Assembly: GCA_023634235.1 (NCBI GenBank)
Contig: JAMKCF010000013.1
Coordinates: 1-64,000 of the forward strand
DNA length: 64,000 nucleotides
From: Pisaster brevispinus
Lineage: Eukaryota > Echinodermata > Asteroidea > Forcipulatida > Asteriidae
Reading direction: 5' to 3'
In this document: positions 26,055 to 38,000 of the stretch, piece by piece
Layout of the letters: every line of letters starts with the position of its first letter
Numbering within the stretch: the first letter of the stretch is position 1
Position numbers and translations under genes: made by a program
The notes under the pieces: generated by a model
What the model saw: the letters and a program-made list of their open reading frames with translations, nothing else
Told to the model about the DNA's origin: nothing
Databases searched by the model: none

Positions 26055-29000
26055 TAATAAAAAAAAAAACTTTAACAAAAACAAGAGCTGTTTCGCTGCG
26101 CTTTGCTGCGAAACAGCTAATAACTAGACATGATTGCATTTGTGCACAAATGCCGAGCTGTTTCGTCATAACTTTTTCAAATTACTCAACTGAATTTGAA
26201 AGGTTTTTTTTGTATTCAAAGCAGTTATGACGTATCAAGCCTGTTAAAAAAGAATTTGGATTATACCACGTTTTGTAAGCAATTTATGACAAAAAGGTGC
26301 AAAAATAAAAAAAATCATAACAAATCATGTGATGACGTCATCATGACGTCATTTCAAAATTTAAAAGAACTTGCCAATATCTAACAGCCTACCAAGTTTC
26401 AACATGATCGCACTAATACTTCGCGAGATATACGACTTCAAAAAAGGCACCTTTAATGCCGCGTCACGTGACCGCCGATGACGTCATCGATCTAAAATTT
26501 CACACATATGATGGCTGCCTGACGATCAACATATGTGTAAATTTTGAAGTGATTACACAAAACTTCACCACACACATCTTCAAAAAGTCCATTTTGAACA
26601 GTTTTTAACCTGCCGCTAGAGGGCGCTCGTGTGTATCGTGACGTCATCGGTATTTTTTTTTAAATGCACACTCTTGCCAGACAATAACATCGTTGAAAGC
26701 ATTTTCATAACTTTTAGCACTTTTGAATTACGAGGCACTTCCGGTTTCGACCGGAAATAGAGGTCATGTGAGGTCACGCACACTGAATAAAATGAAGACC
26801 TAATATATCCCTATACAATCCCGCAAACAGAAACCTACGGTCTCTTGTGGCTGATTTGTTACAGATTTTCAAATATTTAAAATAGAAACCTTTAAGATGA
26901 CGTCACGTGACAGGTGATGACGTCATCATTACGTCATTGTAATATGCAGTGTATTGCACTAATGTCTTTCATCACTAAAAGTTTCATTGCAATTGCTCAT
27001 TAGGAACTAGGCAAAAAGCCGCATAGAACGAACGTGCGTTATGTCAATAGCCTTTTTTACTGAAACAGACAAATAAAAAAAAAAAATATAAAAAAAATAA
27101 TAAAAAAAACTTTAACGAAAACAAGGGCTGTTTCGCTGCGCTACGCTGCGAAACAGCTAATAATAATAAACTAGACATATTGCATTTGTGCACAAATGCC
27201 GAGCTGTTTCGCCATAACTTTTTCAAAAAATCATAACAAATCATGTGATGACGTCATCATGACGTCATTTCAGAATTTACAAGAACTTGTCAATATCTAA
27301 CAACCTACTAAGTTTCAACATGATCGCACTAACACTTAGGGAGATATACGACATTAAAAAAGGCACCTTTAATGCCGCGTCACGTGACTCCCGATGACGT
27401 CATCGATCTGAATTTTCACACATATGATGGCTGCCTGCCAATCAACATGTGTGTAAATTTTGAAGTGATTTCACAAAACTTCACCACACACATCTTCAAA
27501 AAGTCCATTTTGAACAGTTTTCAACCTGCCGCTAGAGGGCGCTCGTGGGTATCGTGACGTCATCGGTATTTTTTTTAAATTGCCCACCCTTGCCAGACAA
27601 TAACATCGTTGAAAGCAACTTCATAACTATTTCCACTTTTGAATAACGAGGCACTTCCGGTTTCGACCGGAAGTAGAGGTCATGTGAGGTCACGCACACT
27701 AAATAAAATGAAGACCTAATTTATCCCTATACAATCCCGCAAACAGAAACCTACGGTCTCTTGTGGCTGATTTGTTACAGATTTTCAAATATTTAAAATA
27801 GAAACCTTTAAGATGACGTCACGTGACAGGTGATGACGTCATCATTACGTCATTGTAATATGCAGTGTATTGCACTAATGTCTTTCATCACTGAAAGTTT
27901 CATTGCAATTGCTCATTAGGAACTAGGCAAAAAGCCGCATAGAACGAACGTGCGTTATGTCAATAGCCTTTTTTACTGAAACAGACAAATAAAAAAAAAA
28001 AAAAAAAAAAAATAATAAAAAAAACTTTAACGAAAACAAGAGCTGTTTCGCTGCGCTACGCTGCGAAACAGCTAATAAAAAAAAAAATAATAAAAAAAAC
28101 TTTAACGAAAACAAGAGCTGTTTCGCTGCGCTACGCTGCGAAACAGCTAAAAAAAAACTTTAACGAAAACAAGAGCTGTTTCGCTGCGCTGCGCTGCGAA
28201 ACAGCTAATAAAAAAATTAAAAAATAATAAAAAAAACTTTAACGAAAACAAGAGCTGTTTCGCAGCGCTGCGCTACGAAACAGCTAATTACTGTTGCTTG
28301 GAAGCATGTTATCCCCACATAGTAAGACAGGAACTGGAAAAAAGACAGATCAAAATCCCACAGATGCATGCTCCCGGGTCAATCAGAAAGGATTAAACTG
28401 ATGACTTTAGGTTAGGGACAAGCTACAGCAGCATCCCACATGTGATGTGAAATAGTATCCCACAATCTCGGGAAATAACTGGACGGAGAGTGAAGTAATA
28501 ATTAATTGCAGAAAGTGAGCGTGTCAAGATGACGAAGGTTGATGACCATTATGTTTCTAAGAGGTTCACAGACTTGGTGCTCCTCAGACTGTGTGACTAC
28601 TCAATAATCCCAAAAGACAAAATTCTGTTGTTGCTCATTTTTTGTATCCCCCAATGTTTGCTCAAACTCATTTGACTGCCTTGTGAAACAATTTATTTAA
28701 TTTTGGGTTGAACAAAGAAAACATGACTAGAGCGGGACTTGAATCTGTGACCTCCAGATTAACGTGCCTACAGTCTACCCATCAGTTACCCTTGTGGTTT
28801 ATTACAAACCGAAGTAAACTACTTAAGACGTGTGTTATCACAACAAATACCAACCTGCAATGAATGACCATCGGACCAGCATTCTCGGGGTTGTAGTCCT
28901 TCACTGTTTTGACAAAGTTCACCACTTTGATGGGATCTTGGGGCAAGCCCATATCAGGCCATGTTATGAAATGATACTGACGAACGTGTCTGGTCCATTC

Positions 29001-32000
29001 ATCCTAGAGTGTTTTGAAAATAGGATTGTTGAGTTTCACTCGATTAAGCTTAATCCACAGAGTAAAGACACTGTCAGGTCAGTAAAAAAAATGTTGTAGC
29101 TTGTGTCTTTACTTATAATTAATTTTTCTTTCTTTTTTCTTCTTTTTTAAAGTTTGAAATCGCTCAACATCACAAGGCCGGACCGCCACTTCAATGTGAG
29201 GGCTACACTTAACTGTTTTGGGCCATCGACCCAAATCAACCGTTTCAGGGGCGCATTTGGCCAGAGTCAATAGGTTCAATGTATGCACTCAGCATGCAAT
29301 GTAGATCAAACTTCTTTGTCGCTTCAAGGTTATTCCTCAACTAAAACAAAAGGATGTCTTTTTTCAAAGTCTATTTGGGTTGGTTTCATTACCTGCAATT
29401 TCAGATTCATTATAAAATCTCTGATGACGTAATCTTCATGTGTTTCCTCCGTTTTCAAAGTGACGACATAATCACCATAGCGTGCTGTTTTGTCTGGCCA
29501 ATACTTCTCACATTTTTCCTGAAAGTTTAAAATGGAATAGAGCAAACCATTAATTTGAGAATCATCCAGACAAACATAAATGAGCAAGGTGCCTTTTTAC
29601 AGCTCTGACTGCACTGAGGCAAACATTTTTTAGAGTCCCTTTTGTCAGACACCCCTTGCGTATATGACGTCACACAGCGGGGTCAGAACATTGGACGACA
29701 GTTTTGGTTTTTTTTAGTAAAAAATGTATAGTGACATCAGCGCCCCAGCAGCAATGCAGCTTGACTTACCTTGGCTCCTTCTTGTAGGTTGGTAAGCATG
29801 ACAATCTTAGCGGTATTCTCCTGCCATACCATCCTCCACATGTCACAAACGGAAGCCTTGTTTGGACCTAAAAGTGTAATATAAATTATTAAAATAATAT
29901 GGGATGTAGATAGTATATACCATGCCCGATATGGGGCAGAGGACCCCCCCCCCAATGTTCCCATACTTTAACACACTATTTTCCTCTTGTACTAAAGTAC
30001 CCCCCCCCCCCTAAAATCCTCTGAAGAATTCCTGAGATTCCAAGCACACAATGAAGACACAATGGGGGTGCCAACATGCCCCATATCAAGCACCAAATGA
30101 GATAGTAAGGGGCTGGCTGGCTTGTTATACCAAATAAATAACTTCCTCCTATGAAGGAGTCCTAGTATGTTCTGGGTTCTTTTCATGCACTACTAATCCC
30201 AGTACACGGGACGTAAAACTTAATGTCCCATCTGAAGGGCAAAGTATCATGCTCAAAGACACAAGTTCCATGACTGGGACTTGAACCCACTCTCCGAAAC
30301 ACCAGAGCTTGAGTCCAGCGCTCTTAAACGCTCAGCCACGACACGCCACATGGAAACATTTTCCAAATTTGTCAGTTCTATTAACTTTTTGAGGTTTAAA
30401 GCTCCAAGAAAAGTTGTAAAAGTTTGTTTTTGTTTGACTCACCTTGGCTGGCTATGTATTTGTTTGGTTCATTGCAACCCTGTAATGGCGACCAGGAAAG
30501 CAAAAACAGAGTTTATATTATTTCTGCATTTCTACAGACGGGTCATCAAAAACTTTGTTTTTGTTCTTTTTGTAATTTTTCATTTTTTATTATTGTTATT
30601 TTACTAAAGCATTTCTTTTTTTCAGCTGAACTCTTTCAGTGAATTTTGTTTTCCAGTTTAATTCAGCCTGTATCTGTGTGTTGAAGTTATTCCACCATAT
30701 TTGGTTTTAGTTCTCTCCTGCTCAGGAGAGTTTCCCAACTTGTTTCAGTTCTTTCTAAAACTCAGAGTGGTCCATCATAGATTCGTTACAGGCAAACAGG
30801 GTACAGTCAGAACAGAAACGGATCATTAGGATTAACTCACATCCATGTAACTTGCATTCACATAGTCCGAGTCTGGTTGATTTGGTAGTTTCTCAAGCAC
30901 AACGCGAGAAAAATCATCTGTGGTAGATAAAAGTGTTAGGAATCAAATCAATGCAAGACCATGAAATAGAAATATTTTTTAATTATCTGACCTGGGGCCG
31001 ATTTCACTAACGCGTTTTGGTAATCGCAAACGCCGAAATCAATCGCTAAATCCCAAATCCATCGCAACTTAGCGATGGATTTTGGAGAACGATTTCACTA
31101 AAACTTTGCGACAAACTTACTCATCGCAAAACAATTGTTAGCGATGACAATATTGCGATGACTCGTTAGTGGCCGCAAAGTGTAAGTTCATCGCAAATTA
31201 TGATAGATTGCGCCATTTTGTGCTTAGATTTTAGTAGCGGTGTACGTCTCGACGTAGTATAGTTTGTTCGTGAATGGGGGCCGATTTCACTAAAGTCACC
31301 ATTTGCGATCATCGCTATCACGCTTGCGATGAGATCGCAAACCCCAAATCCATCGCACTTGCGACGTCGCTGATTTTGCGTTTCACTAAAGTCATCGCAG
31401 TTGCGATGACATGACAAGGAAACTAAACGTTTTGTACGAGGCTAAAAGTAGTGACCTTTGACACAAACTTCAAGAAAACCGTCGGTCTTCGCATGTGGGC
31501 GTCGTACATGTCAAAATGTTGTTGCATGCATCGGTTCGATTAAAAACGAACGGCATATATTGCAGTTTAAATGTAAACGTTGTCATGCCGGTGCATCATA
31601 AGTAACAACAAGAGGACCATATTAATGCTTAAACTCTAGGCATTCACTTAAAAAAGGGTATACGTGAAATCAATTTCAACATGTTTCATTTGTAGGCCTA
31701 TAGCCTCCCCCCCCCCCCAGTATACTTACTTTTATAAAATCTTGTAAATAATTGTAACGTTGAGGTGGATGAAAAGTGACAAAATGAGAATGACGATTTT
31801 GGTTTTTGGTAATTTAAGTCTGACACCCTTTATTAAGCTTCATCACATATACGAACGTCTAAAGGGATTTTTTTTTAAACTTTCCCGAAGGCATAATCAC
31901 TATTAGGCCTAATTGGCAAAAAGAATTTGTTTCTAGATGCCCGAAATTTTCGTCAAAGTGTTGTCATCGAAAATGTGTACAAGCTATACAATCGGAAAGG

Positions 32001-35000
32001 AAAAATTGTGTATGCTATGAGGCCTATACATTAACTTTAGGCCAAATTGCTGGTTAAAATAACTGAACCCAATAAATGACGATCTCCTCTTTTTTTTACC
32101 GATTTTAAGCTCTTTCGGCAACAACCACATTCAAGCTGAAAGGTGTCATCGGCCAACTGCGTTGTGTGTATCCCGAGTCTCCCAGTAAAAGACCACGAAG
32201 AGTACACGTAACGCCATTGTACCCTTTAATTCACGAACAAACTGTACGACGAGACGTACACCGCTACTAAAATCTAAGCACAAAATGGCGCAATCTATCA
32301 TAATTTGCGATGAACTTACACTTTGCGGCCACTAACGAGTCATCGCAAGATTGTCATCGCTAATATTTGTTTTGCGATGAGTAAGTTTGTCGCAAAATTT
32401 TAGTGAAATCGTTCTCCAAAATCCATCGCTAAGTTGCGATGGATTTGGGATTTAGCGATTGATTTCGGCGTTTGCGATGATCAAAACGCGTTAGTGAAAT
32501 CTGCCCCGGTACTAACCGTTATCCCAAGGCAAAGAGAGAGGAAGATGAAATTGGGGTAGACAGAGGAAGTGATGGAAAGAAAACATCAAAGAGTGGACAG
32601 GACTAGAGTTTGCCGACTCACACATGGCAGTGGAGGACAGAGAAGCATGGAGGAAGATTGTTACAAACAGAGGGCAGTAGAGGATATAGAGGCATGGAGA
32701 AAGATTGTTAGAAACAGAGGGCAGTGGAGAACAGAGAGAAGGAGAACAAATTTTGTGAAGTCGTCAGTGGCGTTCAACGATGTTTGGCGTTTCAGATTAT
32801 TTTAAATATTAAGAAAATGTTTGAATACAAACAATAATCACTTTTAACTCACAAGGAATGATGTTCACGTAGCGATTCTTTTCCTTGTTTTTGTCGTCTT
32901 TCCCTCTTTCACATGAATGATGGTCGGCATTGGGCAAACTCTAAAAATTGCAAATAAATACAAAAATAAAAAGATTGTTATTCTTAAAAGTTACAGGGAG
33001 GTAATCGACCACAGCACTCATGACATTATAGTTTGTTTACCACTTTGCAGAAGAATGGATGGGAAACCATTGTGTCTTTGTTGAAAACGTAGATTCCCTG
33101 TTGCAGCACTTCAGCAATTCACTAAACCTTGACACCATCAGTACAGGGGTCTATTAGAGCCACATAGACCCACTGAAGAGCCATTTACATCTGGCAGTTA
33201 ACACATAAATTAGCTTATCACATAAACATCATGCTCAGCATAATCGTTAGCGTGTGCCCAGGCAGTCAAGTGCACCGGAGTCAATATCTAATGTTATTTG
33301 GGTAATAATAAAAGGTGCTTTGACGGGCCTATTTGGTGTAAAAAGCGCACAATAAATTCACATCTTGTTATTATTACAGAACCATCATTATCTTGACTCA
33401 CCTCATAGTCAAACAGAAACCCATTGCCTTCTCTGTACGTTTCCTTCTTCTTCTTACTGACATAATCTTTTAACTCTGACAAAGGAATCGGGAAAGGAGC
33501 CGTAAACTGCTTCTTCTTGTTAACCTGCTTTGGTCTGGCTGGTGCAGCGGGTGGTGCAGCAGCTGGCCGTGCAGTGGCTGGTGCAGTGGCTGGCGGGGTT
33601 CCATTAACGACTTCATAGGCAGCATCACCGTATGGATTTTCTAATCTTGACAAAGGAATCGGGAAAGGAGCCGTAAACTGCTTCTTCTTGTTAACCTGCT
33701 TTGGTCTGGCTTGTGCAGTGGCTGGTGCAGTGGCTGGTGCAGTGGCTGGTGCAGTGGCTGGCGGGGTTCCAGTAACGACTTCATAGGCAGCATCACCGCA
33801 TGGATTTTCTAATCTTGACAAAGGAATCGGGAAAGGAGCCGTAAATTGCTTCTTCTTGTTAACCTGCTTTGGTCTGGCTGGTGCAGCGGCTGGCCGTGCA
33901 GTGGCTGGTGGGGTTGCAGTAACGACTTCATAGGCAGCATCACCGTATGGATTTTCTAATCCTGACAAAGGAATCGGGAAAGGAGCCGTAAATTGCTTCT
34001 TCTTGTTAACCTGCTTCGGTCTGGCTGGTGCAGTGGCTGGTGCAGTGGCTGGTGCAGTTGCTGCTGCAGCAGCTGGCCGTGCAGTGGCTGGTGCAGTGGC
34101 TGGCGGGGTTCCAGTAACGACTTCATAGGCAGCATCACCGTATGGATTTTCTAATCCTGACAAAGGAATCGGGAAAGGAGCCGTAAATTGCTTCTTCTTG
34201 TTAACCTGCTTCGGTCTGGCTGGTGCAGCGGCTGGCCGTGCAGTGGCTGGTACAGCGGCTGGTGCAACAGCTACATGTAGCCGTGCAGTGGCTGGTGCAG
34301 TGGCTTGTGTGGTTCCAGTAATGACTTCATACGCATCATCATCATATGGATTTTCTAGTCCTGCAGAAAGTTTTTTATTGCTTGCTTGCACTCCTGCTGA
34401 TAAAACAAATAAAACATTCAAGACATGTTTGACTGTGAAGTTTTCAACAAAAATGAGGTTTCTATAATATATGTATTATGTGATCAATCAGTTTACACAA
34501 AAGGGCCAAAAAGGTCAACAAAGCGATTTGGGCAAGTGTGCATACTTGGAGAGGAAATTTTAAACATTTTTTGTTCACACTTAAATAATTTTTTTGTAAA
34601 TCTTTTTAGAAGTACGGAGGAACTGTTATTTGTTTGTGATAGTCACACAGCTGATGACAGTCATTGTTGGCAAAAAGGTCTGAAACTAGGATCAAATTGT
34701 TCAGATGTTGAAATTACCATATTCGAACTTTTTAACCCCTGAAGTAGATTTCAAAGAGCTTCTGGGATCAGTATCCTCAGCACTAGAGAATTGGATCAAT
34801 AAGCGGGATTTTTTTGAAATATTTGAACAAAATAACAGCTATATTTTTCATCGGGCGTTTGAAGGCCTGATGAATTCAGATTATAGTCTTAGAAACTTTT
34901 CATCTTGCAGAAAAACCTACAAATTAGTTTGTTTTCCAAACAGGTTTCCACAGGCTTGCCAGCTACAGCGATTAAGTTCCTTATAAGGCTATCTCCATTT

Positions 35001-38000
35001 TATTACCAGAAATTTAGAAAAATAATAACAAAAGGAATGTATTGAGTTATGACCTACCACTTGCAGCGTTGAAATGTCTACGGTCCCCTGAGCTGGAGTT
35101 AAGCCTGCTTTTCCTCCTGTCAAAAGTACAGTTACCAAAATAATAAATACAACATTACCTCAACAATGATTAATTGCATAAACTACTTTATTCATTCATC
35201 ATTCATGCGAAATGGTTTGTCACTACGATGCATCACAGCCAAAAGCTGAGTTGCACATTAAGTAAAAAACAGCATCCTGCTTCGATTTGCTCTGCAGAAT
35301 GTGTGACTTGACGTGTCTTCCTAAGCAGCTCTATGATATTGGGCCCCAATTTCATACAGCTGCTTAATCACCATCGTTTGCTGAGCACCACAAATCATGC
35401 TTAACAGACTGAGGTTACCAGTCAAGTTTCACAAGTACCATCTGTGACTGGCATCCTGCTTGTTTCTGCTTAGTAGAAAATTAATAAGCAGTATTTTGGG
35501 CCCGTGTTTTTGATTTGAACGTTCTTCTCTGTAAACGAGGGAATATTACAGAATCACTGATTGTGACAATAAGAATTACCTCATTTTGAAGGTCAAAGCA
35601 GCTATAATACAAATCAAGACAAGCATCATCAATGGAACCGCAATCGCAGCTATCAGTCGGCTTGCACTTTGTGGCACTGCCAAACAAATATTGGAGTGTT
35701 AAAGTTTTGAAACAAATGTATTCATTATTTCTAGTTAAATGTGTTTTTAATACTGTAAAATTAAAAATTGAAAATATAACCAGTTCAGGATTCCAAGTTC
35801 AGTACAAGTCAAAAACTGGCTATCAATTATTTGTAAGTTTTCATTCAAGGCCAAAAATGTAATAAATGTTTCACAAACTTGGACAATAACGTGACTCTAA
35901 TAGTACGTTATTACTATATGGTATTTGCTGATTAATAGGTGATTTTTTTCTGGTACCCTAAGAATAATAGCTTTTATTCCCATGTCACGTTAGGGAACTA
36001 GACTAATTTTACCTTCCTGCCTCAGTTTGAATAGCCTGGGTTGAATTAAAGTAAAATTGTCACAATCTTAACAAGGTGAGTTATTGACCGGTAAATTACC
36101 TTGAACTCTAAATGGCTCACTCCACTTAACGGCATAAATCTAAGGAAAACGAAGAGAGTTTTTTTAGCTTGTGTCAAACTTATGTTTATATTCATCATGT
36201 TTTAATTATTCATAATATCCCAAACACTTCTTTTATTAATACATCTTTACGTACGTTTGTTTATTTGTGATTTTCCCCCAAATTTACCTAAAAATTCCTA
36301 TTCCCGTTTATTCCCGATTGAACATGAGTACATTTACGATTAGTAATAATTATCGTTAGGGGAAAGTTCCAGTAAAGAATTTCTGAGTTTTTGCCACAAA
36401 ACTCGGAGATAACAGGTGTGACCTGTCACAGACGAAAAGGATGCTTCATTTGAGCCTCTTTTTAATGGAGCTTTCCTGCAGTGGTTCATAGTAACCGTAG
36501 TAAACTATCGTGAGTGTATTAATTATTGTGATTTTACTCTCGAAATAAGCTCACTAAATTACCGAATAATTATCAGTTGGCGTGTGGCCTGTAAGCACAC
36601 ACCTTGCATATCTCATTGCAGTAGATATGATTTAGTAAACTAACTTATTGCCTTCCCTAATTACCCAAGGTTTACCACAGTCACCAGCTGACCCCATTCC
36701 AAAAATAACCTGGATAATTATCACCTGACTGATTCCTGAATAAATAATCAAGTATTGAAATCATCAACTGCTCGAACCAGTTTGATCGATGCCATTGTCT
36801 CTGTGTGCTACCCATTTTAATGATCCTCTATGGGTAACCGTCACATAGACCATGACACACACAGCACCAGACGTTCTTCAAATCTAACTCCCAAATGGCT
36901 TATTCTCAAGCAAGGCAGAGAGTAGACACGTGATGCGTTAGTTCAATGTCTGTTGTCATTGTTTATAAAATGCCACAAGAGATAAAACATAAGGCTCACA
37001 GATTGAGAAATCCTACTACCCCCTTTTAATGATCTTCTACGGGTAACCATCACTTAGATCATGACACACACAGTATCAGACATTCTTCAAATCGAGTCCC
37101 AAATGGCTCATTGGCAAGCATGGCAGAGAATAGACACGTGAGGCGTTGTGAAATGGGTAAATGACACAAGAGATTAAACACAAGGCTCACCGATTGAGAA
37201 ATCCTACTGACTGATCCAAGGTAGATGTCATACTGAGTGTTGCTTTCCAGGGGGTTGTTGTCAATACTTCCCTGTGTTTCTCCGTAACCCACAGTGAATG
37301 TTGCAGGGAGATCCGTCTTAGGTAATTCTGCTGCTACATAATCAAGAGCTGGTGCAGTGGATCGTTGGTACCTCGATCCCCTGGTGTCCCTTATAGTGAC
37401 TGACTTAACCTGCCGTACACCAACTTGCAGCCCTCTACACAATTCACAAACTTAGTCATTGATGAAGTAGTTAAATTTCAGTTTTCATGGGTTTAGTATC
37501 ATCATTGAAATTGTATTGCTTATAAACTGGTCTGAAACTTGGATCAAGATCTTTAAGGGGGTTCTTCAAAACGATCCACTTTCTGATAACCTGGGTGAGA
37601 TTTTACAAAGAGCTTACATTGACCTGAAGAGTTTAGTGTGATGCCACAACAAAAATCACTATGACAATATTGAAAACTTAACTAAAGATGAATCTTAGTG
37701 TTTTGTGACATCGGGCCCTGGAAATCTAACATTTAAGAGACCATTCGAGCTGTGGATCAAAGAGCAGAAGGTCCTTAAATCCAAATAAAATAACAGCTAC
37801 TTTTTCACCTGCAGACAAAAAGTCTGAATCCAGATACAGGTTTGAGATGTGTCATCTCTTGCACAAAGAATCCAAATGAATATCAGGCCTGGAATTTCAT
37901 GTTTGAAAGGCAATGCCAATTCCATTTGGCAAAGGGCACTTCCATTGGGAAAATCTTCGGCTATGGGAAACTTTTGAAGGGGCACGAAGGCTAAGACTAG

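Noticed and set aside
18911..27557. Repeated 61-64 codon open frames on both strands (starting MPRHVTPDDV or MTSRYTRAP)
   Set aside because: They recur only because the DNA unit is tandemly repeated. Frames on opposite strands overlap the same bases, and there is no family match or plausible start context.
17621..28289. CRISPR-like array
   Set aside because: Units are near 1 kb, spacers are absent, and the context is a eukaryotic intron.
28742..28795. tRNA gene on the minus strand
   Set aside because: Only a box B-like stretch is present. No cloverleaf or box A with proper spacing could be drawn, so it is at most a SINE remnant.
34198..34467. Plus-strand frame opposite the juxtamembrane repeats
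   Set aside because: It is the antisense shadow of the repeat-coding exon, low in complexity (Ala/Gly/Val) and without splice or domain support.
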